From the NCBI GenBank assembly GCA_903901045.1, contig CAIUPP010000091.1, positions 1 through 50,071 on the forward strand: a stretch of 50,071 nt of DNA. The letters are read 5' to 3'. Numbering within the stretch: position 1 is the first letter of the stretch; each line of letters starts with the position of its first letter. The notes below the pieces were generated by a model that searched no databases, was not told where the DNA came from, and worked only from the letters and a program-made list of their open reading frames with translations. This document shows, in pieces, positions 1-6,708 of the stretch. This stretch comes from an uncultured Planctomycetota bacterium (GTDB taxonomy: Bacteria > Planctomycetota > Brocadiia > CAIUPP01). The translations under genes were made by a program, and so were the position numbers.

Positions 1-90
1 CGGCTCCAGCGCGGCGGGGGCCGCGCCCAGCGGCGCGCAGAGCGCGACCGCCAGCCCCAGAATCAGGAGCATGCGGATGGGGTGCTTCAC
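1..90 (-). CDS. Secreted or outer-membrane protein, 5' fragment (next gene of the T2SS operon)
   Basis: Only the first 30 codons lie in the window. The GTG start overlaps the gspK stop (GTGA), and a strong Shine-Dalgarno, AAAGGAGG, sits 7 bases upstream. The fragment begins VKHPIRMLLILGLAV and continues as a typical Sec signal peptide: basic N-terminus, Leu/Ala-rich core and an A-P-L-G-A-A cleavage region. After gspL, gspM and gspK in the same operon, the secretin GspD or GspN would be reasonable guesses, but nothing visible identifies the mature protein. Confidence 0.75.
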   Translation of the reverse strand, partial: MKHPIRMLLILGLAVALCAPLGAAPAALEP

Positions 91-1013
91 GGGTTATCCT
101 CCTTTGAAATCGACGAAACGCTGATCAGTTCGACGGCGCTTCCACCGCGCCTGACAAGGGCGTTCAGGCCGCCGTGCGCCCCCGCAGCGGCCGGGGTGAC
201 GCGCACGCTGAAATAGTTGCTGCGCACCGCGAACAGCGGCGCGTACACCGCCGCCACCTCGGGCGCCATGAGCGTCTTGAAAAACGCCTCCACGTCGTTC
301 GAACTGGCGAAGCTCTGGTTGGCGCGCCGCTCGCGCACCGCCTGGCCGACCCCCAGCGGGCCCCAGAGGGCGTCGAGCACCAGGTCCGCGGCGGTGTTGA
401 TATTGAGCGTCCGCGGGTGCGTCGAGAGCAACTCGTAAAGAGAGGTGCACTCCTCCCCGCCGGTCAGCAGCCTGCGGTCCAGATTGGGGATCGCCGCCAG
501 CGCGCCGATCACCGGGATCGGAACCTTGGGGGCGGTCGCGTCGCCGGTTCCCGCCGTATCCGGGTCCACCCAGGCGCGCAGCGCCGCGGCATCGTCGTCG
601 GTGCCTCCGGCGGCGGCCACGAGGCGTCGCAGCGGCTCGCGCAGGTCCAACTGGCTCTCATCCGCGGGGCGGCGCGCCGCGCGGTTCACATTCAGCTTGC
701 GGTCCTCATCCACGATGCGCAGGTTGAAAAGGTCCTCCCCCACCGTCACCTGCAACGTGGGGCTGTTCCATGCGTCGTTCAGCGTATCCGGCGCGGTCGA
801 AGAGGCATTGCGAAGCAGCGCGCAAGCCCACGTCAGCGCCGACTGCTCCCCCGCGTCCAGCCGCGCCGCATCCCGGCTGTTGCGCGCCGCCGCCGCGTTC
901 ACCCCCGCGCCGTAACTGAAGGCGTAGCCCAGCAGCACCAGGATGCCCAGGATGAGCATGGTCATGATGAGCACGATGGCTCGGTCATTCCGTCGGGGCT
1001 GCAGCCGATTCAT
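87..1013 (-). CDS. gspK: Type II secretion minor pseudopilin, GspK-like
   Basis: This is a 308-residue protein with a short basic leader followed by a hydrophobic helix (about residues 13-35, IVLIMTMLILGILVLLGYAF), as in GspK, which caps the T2SS pseudopilus tip. The body has features usual for the T2SSK family: an LNVN segment near residue 107, an RAWVDPD motif near 145, and an LNINTAADLV helix-hairpin-like segment near 200. The start overlaps the 3' end of the gspM-like gene by 29 bp, and the stop overlaps the next start, so translation is probably coupled. The usual prepilin-peptidase signature (G before the hydrophobic stretch) is not clear, because the leader reads RRNDRAIVL. The family call rests on pattern and context together. 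Confidence 0.75.
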   Translation of the reverse strand: MNRLQPRRNDRAIVLIMTMLILGILVLLGYAFSYGAGVNAAAARNSRDAARLDAGEQSALTWACALLRNASSTAPDTLNDAWNSPTLQVTVGEDLFNLRIVDEDRKLNVNRAARRPADESQLDLREPLRRLVAAAGGTDDDAAALRAWVDPDTAGTGDATAPKVPIPVIGALAAIPNLDRRLLTGGEECTSLYELLSTHPRTLNINTAADLVLDALWGPLGVGQAVRERRANQSFASSNDVEAFFKTLMAPEVAAVYAPLFAVRSNYFSVRVTPAAAGAHGGLNALVRRGGSAVELISVSSISKEDNP

Positions 1014-1515
1014 AAGCGCTGATCTCTGCCTTGGCGTCCAGCATGGACGATTTTTCGCTGTTGAGGGTGATCACCAGCAAGCGCGTGCGCACCGCCGGGT
1101 CCAGCGCCTCCACGGCGCGAAGGAAGTTCACCAGTTGCGTCGTGGCCACCCCCTTCATCGAGAGGCTGACCACCTGCTCGCGCGTCTGGTCCGTATGCTT
1201 CTCCACTTTGACGCTGGTGGAGGCGATGCGTTCCACCACCTTCTGCTCCCGCGCCACCCGGTCCACCGCCTCGGCGTTGAAGCGGCTGTTGGGGGCCAGG
1301 AACTTCAGGCCGCCGGAGCCCGCCGGCCCGCGCAGCGCCTGGACCTTTCCGGCGATCCGCTCCATCTCGACCAGCCGCGGCTGATGCCGCACCGCGAGCG
1401 CGCGCACCTTGCCCAGTTGCACGAGCAGCGCCCCCTCCAGCAACAGCGCCGCCGCCAGCCCCACGGAGAGGGCGGCGAGCGTCGGAGAGTCCTGGGCCCA
1501 TTGGCGCAAGTTCAT
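985..1515 (-). CDS. GspM/PilO-like inner-membrane T2SS component
   Basis: The product has 176 residues. The chosen start is the ATG that overlaps the upstream stop as ATGA; the longer open frame upstream is only a shadow of the previous gene. It has a short cytoplasmic N-terminus (MNLRQWAQDSPTLAA), one transmembrane helix (about residues 13-35), a coiled stretch, and a small periplasmic domain with a VSLSMKGVATTQLVNFLRAVE segment. That segment resembles the ferredoxin-like domain of PilO/GspM. GspM partners GspL in the inner-membrane platform. The assignment relies on size, topology and position between gspL and gspK. Confidence 0.65.
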   Translation of the reverse strand: MNLRQWAQDSPTLAALSVGLAAALLLEGALLVQLGKVRALAVRHQPRLVEMERIAGKVQALRGPAGSGGLKFLAPNSRFNAEAVDRVAREQKVVERIASTSVKVEKHTDQTREQVVSLSMKGVATTQLVNFLRAVEALDPAVRTRLLVITLNSEKSSMLDAKAEISAYESAAAPTE

Positions 1516-2984
1516 TTGTATCGCACCTCCATGGCGAAGGTGGTGACGCCCCCCTCGGCGGTGCGCAATTCGCTCGGCGGACTCGGCAGCAGCAAGGCGG
1601 ACTTGCCCAGCACCTTCTGAAGCTCCCACGCCCGCCCGCGCTCCTTGCAGCGCGCGCGCAGCGCGATCCGCTTGGTGTTGATATCGATGGACTCCAGCGT
1701 GATATCCGGCGGCGTAAGCCGGATCAGTTCCATCCAGCTCCCGACGGCGGAACCGTGGTCGCCGCCGGCGCCCGCCCCCTGCTTTTCCAGCCGCGCAAGC
1801 GTCCCCTTCATGGCGTCCAGGGAGGGCGCTCCCTTTGCCGTGGGAACCACCTGGCTGTAGAGTTCCATCTCGCGGCGCTGGCCGGCGCTCTCCGCGGTGT
1901 GCGCGTCAATCAACTGGCGCACGCTCCAGACGCCCAGCAGCAGCACGATGCCGATCGCCATCCCCAGCGCAACCGCCGCGCGCCGCTCGTAGCGCAGCGC
2001 GTGCGCCGGATGCGCGAACTCTCCCTGAAGCAGGCTCGGGGCCAGATGCGCCTTGTCCTCCGCCTGCGCGGCGATCCCCCAGGCGGCAGCAAACGCCGCT
2101 CCCCCCGTCTCCTCCGGCGGCGGCTCTACCGCCAGCCCCGTCGCGGCGGACAATGCCGCCTTGAGATGCGCCTCTTCCGCCGGCCCATCCGCAGCGCCGC
2201 CTTGCGAAGGCTCGTTTAGCCCTTCGCAAGGCTTGTCGCCATTCGGTTGCAGGGGCAAGGCATGCCTTGTCCCCGCCGAGCCGGGCCGCGCGTCGGTCCG
2301 AATGAGAATGCACCGCTCGAAAGCGAACTGCCCCCAGGAAAGCTCCATGGCGCTCAGCGCAAAGCGCAGGCGCTCGGCGAACGCCGCCGCGCCGGCCGGG
2401 CTGTTCAGTCCCTCGGCCGGCAGCGGAGACAGAACCTCCGCCGCGACCAGCTCCCCCTGCTGCATCACCGCCAGCTCCGCTTCCTGCCCGATGCGCACAA
2501 TCAGGGCATTCGGCGCGGCACTCCCCAGCCGCCGCGCAAGCGCCAGCACCGCAGGCTGCACCACGCAGGGGTGCGCCCCGGCCTCTTTCAATTGCATCAC
2601 GAGGTCGCGCACCTTCTCCTTCGGGCAGGCGGCGACAGTCAGGCGGCATCCCTTCTCCCCCGCCGCGCGCGGCTCCGAAAGCGCGTCGATGCAGTACTCC
2701 TCGACCGAACCGGCCAGCCGCCCCTCCAGCGCATAGCGGAACGTGGCCGCCACGCGCCCCGGCGCGTTGTATGGCAGGGAAATGGTCCGATAAAGGCACC
2801 AGGAGGAGGGAACCGCGACGCCCCACACACAGTGGCGCACCCCCAGCGTTTCAGCCAGTTTCGCAATAGGCACGCGGCCGGCATCGAGGGGCAGCTCCGC
2901 CGTTTGCGCCGCCCCGCCCGCGCGCGCCCGCCCCAGGCGAACCGCTCGAACCGTGTCGCCGCTGATTTCGAGACCGACAATCAT
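1512..2984 (-). CDS. gspL: T2SS assembly platform protein GspL-like (PilM-type actin fold plus periplasmic domain)
   Basis: The product has 490 residues. The start ATG (MIVGLEISGDTVRAV) is preceded by GGAG at 8 bases and opens directly into the PilM/GspL actin-like first strand; a longer frame to 3026 adds only unsupported residues. The cytoplasmic ATPase-like region covers about residues 1-320. A transmembrane helix follows at about 333-355 (AAVALGMAIGIVLLLGVWSV), then a periplasmic ferredoxin-like domain. GspL bridges the GspE ATPase to GspM. Residues about 236-262 form an unusual linker (TRHALPLQPNG, then PCEGLNEPSQGG) encoded by two palindromic repeat elements inserted in frame. Confidence 0.75.
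   Translation of the reverse strand: MIVGLEISGDTVRAVRLGRARAGGAAQTAELPLDAGRVPIAKLAETLGVRHCVWGVAVPSSWCLYRTISLPYNAPGRVAATFRYALEGRLAGSVEEYCIDALSEPRAAGEKGCRLTVAACPKEKVRDLVMQLKEAGAHPCVVQPAVLALARRLGSAAPNALIVRIGQEAELAVMQQGELVAAEVLSPLPAEGLNSPAGAAAFAERLRFALSAMELSWGQFAFERCILIRTDARPGSAGTRHALPLQPNGDKPCEGLNEPSQGGAADGPAEEAHLKAALSAATGLAVEPPPEETGGAAFAAAWGIAAQAEDKAHLAPSLLQGEFAHPAHALRYERRAAVALGMAIGIVLLLGVWSVRQLIDAHTAESAGQRREMELYSQVVPTAKGAPSLDAMKGTLARLEKQGAGAGGDHGSAVGSWMELIRLTPPDITLESIDINTKRIALRARCKERGRAWELQKVLGKSALLLPSPPSELRTAEGGVTTFAMEVRYK
2200..2231. repeat. In-gene palindrome, family 2 (CCTTGCGAAGG hairpin)
   Basis: There are perfect 11-bp arms, CCTTGCGAAGG and CCTTCGCAAGG, separated by 10 bases. The element lies inside gspL and is read as PCEGLNEPSQ. 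A related copy is inside addB at 5918-5947. Confidence 0.8.
2252..2274. repeat. In-gene palindrome, family 1 (GGGGCAAGGCATGCCTTG)
   Basis: This is a near-perfect palindrome within gspL, 20 bp from the family-2 element, read as TRHALPLQ. The same core occurs at 4135-4162, 4535-4560 and 23371-23398, with degenerate forms near 10031 and 25074. Confidence 0.85.
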
Positions 2985-3033
2985 CCGCCATGCTCCGGTC
3001 GGAAAGGCTTCCCAGAATATCCCCAATACTACC

Positions 3034-3063
3034 AGTATATGATTTTAGCTGGAAAAAGGACAA
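3034..3063 (-). promoter_or_regulatory. Candidate sigma70 promoter for the gspL operon
   Basis: Read on the minus strand there is TTGTCC, an 18-base A/T-rich spacer, then TATACT (5 of 6 to consensus). It lies about 45 bases upstream of the gspL ATG. This is a pattern match only; the -35 box is weak. Confidence 0.45.
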
Positions 3064-3121
3064 CTGTTTTGGTAGTGCGCCAGATGCAGCGAGGCATTAT
3101 AGGGGCCGTGATGAATTGACG

Positions 3122-3173
3122 GTCATTGCGAGGCCGCCCCTGAGCGAAGTCGAAGGGGACGGCCGTGGCAATC
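3122..3173. repeat. GTCATTGCGAG-type inverted repeat
   Basis: GTCATTGCGAG at the left pairs loosely with TGGCAATC at the right. Inside, GCCGCCCCT pairs with AGGGGACGGC around a short loop. The layout resembles the 204-bp element at 44340-44543 (GTCATCGCGAG ends, GGCGATCTTC core), so they may be one family. Confidence 0.6.
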
Positions 3174-3225
3174 TTCCAGTCTTCCGTTGCCTTCGTCGTC
3201 GTCGCCGCCGTCGTCCGTCCAAACC

Positions 3226-3260
3226 GCAAATCAGTAATCGCCAATCGCAAATCCTCCGTC
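3226..3260. repeat. Period-7 degenerate array (GCAAATC type)
   Basis: Consecutive heptamers read GCAAATC, AGTAATC, GCCAATC, GCAAATC, CTCCGTC. This is one of several spacer arrays in the window that share a 7-bp period but not a sequence. Confidence 0.6.
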
Positions 3261-3287
3261 CCCCGGATGCCGCGTGTCACCCCCTTG

Positions 3288-3296
3288 TGTTATGAT
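3288..3296 (+). promoter_or_regulatory. Extended -10 element directly upstream of addB (possible leaderless start)
   Basis: TGTTATGAT combines a TGn extension with TATGAT (5 of 6). The addB ATG is 7 bases downstream of the box, so transcription would begin at or next to the A of ATG. No Shine-Dalgarno is visible before this ATG. No good -35 is seen. Confidence 0.45.
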
Positions 3297-3303
3297 TTCC
3301 GCC

Positions 3304-6300
3304 ATGGAAAAGAAAGGGACATCTCAGCCGGAGCGCCGCCTGCTGCACGGGAGTTTCCCGGAGTTGGAGGAGGCGTTTCTCCGCGAAACCGCCGCACTGC
3401 GCCGGGCCGACCCGCTCGCGCCGATGGTGGTGCTGGTCCCGAACCAGATGCTGCGGTTCCACCTCGCGCGGCGGCTGGCCACGGCGGGCTGTCCGCACAC
3501 CAACATCCTCTTCCACACGCTCAACAGCCTCGCGCAGCGGATGGCCGCCGACGCGCTGGCGCTCGAAGGGAAGTCCCCCCTGCCGGAGTTCTGCGCCGAA
3601 CTGGCGCTGGCGCGCGCGATCCAGGAGGGCGGCGCGCTGGAGTACTTCGCCCCGGTCGCGGCGAAGCGCGGCTTCCAGGCCGCCCTGCTGGCGACCTGCC
3701 GCGACCTGAAGGATGCCGTTCTGACCCCCGCGGGACTGGAGCGCGCGCTGCGGGGGCTGTCGAATCGCGACCCGCTCCGCCCCAAGTTGAGCGACGTAGC
3801 GCGCCTCTGGCGCGATCTGGAATCGGCGAAGTCGGCGCGCAATTTTTACGACGAGGCGGAGTTGCTGGACCGCGCCGCGCGCGAGGCGGCCGGCGGCGGC
3901 TGGATGCGCCAGTTGGCGCGCCTCGCGATCTACGGTCTCTACGACTTCAACGCCGCGCAGGCGCGCTTCCTCTCCGCCTGCTGTGACCAGGCCCCCACGA
4001 CCTCCTATTTCCCCTGGCGCGACGAGCCCCTTTTCCGCTACGCGCGCCCCGCCTATGAATGGTTCCGCGACCGCGGCTTCGTTCCGCAGCCGGCAGTCCC
4101 CTTCAATTCGGACCGCAATCCGCAGTTCGTCTTTGTAGGGGCAAGGCATGCCTTGCCCTTACAAGAGGATGCGCTGCCGACGATGAAGTCACCCGAGATA
4201 CTCTTGCTCAGCGCGCCGGGGTCAACCAGCGAAGCGGAAGAAATCGTGCGCGAGATCGTCCACTCGGAGCAGGCGGACCCTCACGCGACCTTCGGAATCC
4301 TGCTGCGCTCGACGGAACCGTACCGCTCGGTGTTGACGGAACTCTTTGACGGCGTGCAGCTTAAGGGCTACTTCCATGGCGGCCTCCCGTTCACCCTCCG
4401 CCCCGCGGGGCATGCGCTCGGGCTGCTGGCGGGGCTGCTCAATGGCCGTCTGCGGCGCGCGGAAGTCATGGAGTTCTTCTTCGCCGCGCCACTGCGCCCC
4501 GAGTCAGAAGCCGCCGCTCCCGCTCATTCCGTCCGTAGGGGCAAGGCATGCCTTGCCCCCGCTGAGGGCACCCCCACTCCTCAACCCCCCGAGTCTTTCC
4601 TCGGAAAACAAGCCGGCCTTCCCGTCGAGCAATGGAACTACTTCACCCGGCGCGCCGGGGTGGTCGAGGGGGCCGAGGAGTGGCGTCGGAACCTGGAGCG
4701 GCTGGCGGAAGAGATGGCGCGCCCCCGGCCGCGCGGTGAGGATGAAGAGCCGCGCGCGGCGGCCCCGGCGGAGCAGGCCTCCCTGGCGGCGTTGCGCGCG
4801 CGCATCCAGCGTCTCTGCGACGGACTCCGCCAGAGCGCGCAGGCGCATTCCTGGGAGGAGATGACCGGCGCGTTTGCCGCGCTCTTCGACGAACTGGTGG
4901 ACGCCGGGGAGGATGCCCCCCACGCGAGAGCGGCGCTGGAGTCCCTCGCCGGATTGGACGTCATGGGCATCCCCCCCACCTCGGAGCTGTTCCAGCAAAT
5001 GCTCCTCGACGCGTTGGAGCGCCCCGTGCGCGGAGCAACGCGCTTCGGCGCTGCAGAGCCCACGGTCGCGGCGCTCATGGAAGCGCGCGGGACGACCTTC
5101 GACGTGGTCATGCTCCCCGGCCTCGTCGAAGGCGCCTTCCCATCCCCCGCCCGGCAAGACCCCGTCCTGCTCGATGCCGAGCGGCTGCGCCTGATGGAGG
5201 CGCTGCGCGCCTGCGGTCTCCCCGCCGAACTCCCGCTGAAAGGGAGACGGCGCGAGGAGGAAGAGATGCTCTTCGCGCTGGCCACGCAGTCGGCGCGCCG
5301 CCGGCTCATCCTCAGCTTCCCCCGAATGGACGCCGCGGACGGCCGCGCGCGCATCCCCTCCCCCTTCCTGCTGAGAGTCGTCGAGTCGCTCACCGGGAAA
5401 CCTGCCGATTACCGCACGCTGGAGGAATTCCTCCGCACCGACCCGCGCGGGCGCTGCGTGGGACTCGGCGCGGACGCCTCGCCGCGCCTTCGCGCACTGC
5501 GCCCGCTGGAGTACGACCTGGCTGCCCTGCAGGAGGCCGTGCGCGCGGGACACTCCGAAGCGCTGCTCTACCTGGGGCAGGTCAGCCCCTTCTTCATGCA
5601 GGCGCTGGAGGCGGAGAGCGCGCGCTGGGGGCGCGGGCAATTCTCCGAGTACGACGGCATGATCCGCCACCCCGCGCTGCTGGCTGCGCGCCCCATCCGC
5701 CGCCACGATGAGGAGGTCGTATCTCCTACGCGCCTTGAGCTTTACGCGCGCTGCCCCTTCGAGTTCCTGATGCGCCAGGTGCTGCGGCTCGAGCCGCTGG
5801 AAGAGCCCGAACGCGTGGCGCGCATCTCGCCGCTGGACCGCGGCTCCCTCATGCACGCGATCCTCTGGGAATTCATGTCCGAAACCGTGAACCGCATCGA
5901 GCCGCTGACTGAGGAACCCTGCGAAGGGCCGAACGAACCTTCGCATGCCCAGCGGCAGACCGTTCTCTCGGAGGACTCCTGGCCCGCTCTCGAAGCAATC
6001 GCGCAGCGGCGCTTCGAGCGCTTCCAGCGCGGCGGGCTGACGGGGTTCCCTCTGATGTGGCGCATCGAGCAGAGCAGGATGCTCCGCGAGTTGCGCCGGA
6101 CGCTCACGCGCCAGGTGCGCGAAAGCGGCGGCTTCCGCCCCGCTCTGTTCGAGGTGCGCTTCGGCCTCCCCGCCGGAGAGGCGGAGGAAAGCGCCTCCTC
6201 GACCAGCCAGCCCGCCCAACTGGAGATCTCCCCCGGACGCCAGGCGCGTTTCGGCGGACGCATCGACCGCATCGACCTCGACCCCGCGCGGCATCTCTCG

Positions 6301-6708
6301 CGCGTAGTGGATTACAAGACCGGCCGTGTGCCGCAGGGCTGGAAGGACAACGGCTTCGCCTGCGGCCAGGCGCTCCAGTTGCCGGTCTATCTCCTGGCCG
6401 CCGAGATGCTTCTGCCGGACGCGCCGCCCGAATTGGCGGAGTATCTCTACCTCAGCGAGCGCTCCGAGAAGCCCGCGCTGCGCTTCGACCGGGAGAGCTG
6501 GCCCGAGAAACTGGCGCAGCTTCGCTTCATCGTGCGGACGATTCTGGATGGCATCGCGCATGGCGAGTTCTTCCCCAGCCAACCCTCGCGCCGCTGCGAG
6601 AACTGCGACTACCGCGCCGCCTGCGGGCATGGATATCGTCTGGATCATAAGTGGAAAGCTGACATAGCGACCGTTTGTAACTACTTGGCCATGAGTGAGA
6701 TAGAATGA
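3304..6708 (+). CDS. addB: AddB/RexB-type ATP-dependent nuclease subunit (PD-(D/E)XK, Fe-S)
   Basis: The product has 1134 residues, the usual size for AddB, which with AddA processes double-strand breaks to 3' overhangs for RecA loading. The N-terminal and middle parts match the inactivated-helicase layout; I see no intact Walker A near the N-terminus. The C-terminal nuclease core shows GGRIDRID and VVDYKTG at about residues 981-1008. The Fe-S staple is complete: one Cys in YARCPFEF (about 817), then C-x2-C-x5-C (CENCDYRAAC, about 1098-1107). The stop overlaps the addA start (ATGA). Three palindromic elements are read in frame: GARHALPL near 277, RRGKACLAP near 410, and EPCEGPNEPS near 871. 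All lie in likely loops. The MEKKG start is preferred over an upstream in-frame start. Confidence 0.9.
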   Translation: MEKKGTSQPERRLLHGSFPELEEAFLRETAALRRADPLAPMVVLVPNQMLRFHLARRLATAGCPHTNILFHTLNSLAQRMAADALALEGKSPLPEFCAELALARAIQEGGALEYFAPVAAKRGFQAALLATCRDLKDAVLTPAGLERALRGLSNRDPLRPKLSDVARLWRDLESAKSARNFYDEAELLDRAAREAAGGGWMRQLARLAIYGLYDFNAAQARFLSACCDQAPTTSYFPWRDEPLFRYARPAYEWFRDRGFVPQPAVPFNSDRNPQFVFVGARHALPLQEDALPTMKSPEILLLSAPGSTSEAEEIVREIVHSEQADPHATFGILLRSTEPYRSVLTELFDGVQLKGYFHGGLPFTLRPAGHALGLLAGLLNGRLRRAEVMEFFFAAPLRPESEAAAPAHSVRRGKACLAPAEGTPTPQPPESFLGKQAGLPVEQWNYFTRRAGVVEGAEEWRRNLERLAEEMARPRPRGEDEEPRAAAPAEQASLAALRARIQRLCDGLRQSAQAHSWEEMTGAFAALFDELVDAGEDAPHARAALESLAGLDVMGIPPTSELFQQMLLDALERPVRGATRFGAAEPTVAALMEARGTTFDVVMLPGLVEGAFPSPARQDPVLLDAERLRLMEALRACGLPAELPLKGRRREEEEMLFALATQSARRRLILSFPRMDAADGRARIPSPFLLRVVESLTGKPADYRTLEEFLRTDPRGRCVGLGADASPRLRALRPLEYDLAALQEAVRAGHSEALLYLGQVSPFFMQALEAESARWGRGQFSEYDGMIRHPALLAARPIRRHDEEVVSPTRLELYARCPFEFLMRQVLRLEPLEEPERVARISPLDRGSLMHAILWEFMSETVNRIEPLTEEPCEGPNEPSHAQRQTVLSEDSWPALEAIAQRRFERFQRGGLTGFPLMWRIEQSRMLRELRRTLTRQVRESGGFRPALFEVRFGLPAGEAEESASSTSQPAQLEISPGRQARFGGRIDRIDLDPARHLSRVVDYKTGRVPQGWKDNGFACGQALQLPVYLLAAEMLLPDAPPELAEYLYLSERSEKPALRFDRESWPEKLAQLRFIVRTILDGIAHGEFFPSQPSRRCENCDYRAACGHGYRLDHKWKADIATVCNYLAMSEIE
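4135..4162. repeat. In-gene palindrome, family 1
   Basis: A 28-bp palindrome starting GTAGGGGCAAGG and ending CCTTGCCCTTAC sits inside addB and is translated as GARHALPL. It is nearly identical to the copies at 4535 and 23371. Confidence 0.85.
4535..4560. repeat. In-gene palindrome, family 1 (second copy in addB)
   Basis: The same palindrome is read in a different frame, giving RRGKACLAP instead of ARHALPL. Both frames are free of stop codons. Confidence 0.85.
5918..5947. repeat. In-gene palindrome, family 2 (addB copy)
   Basis: GCGAAGG and CCTTCGC arms surround GCCGAACGAA. The element is translated as PCEGPNEPSH, closely matching the PCEGLNEPSQ peptide from the gspL copy on the other strand. 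Confidence 0.75.

Larger units (their letters stand above)
2985..3303. other. Divergent intergenic region between gspL and addB
   Basis: This is 319 bp with no convincing gene. It holds the candidate gspL promoter, a hairpin repeat at 3122-3173, a period-7 array at 3226-3260 and an extended -10 box just before addB. Confidence 0.7.
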
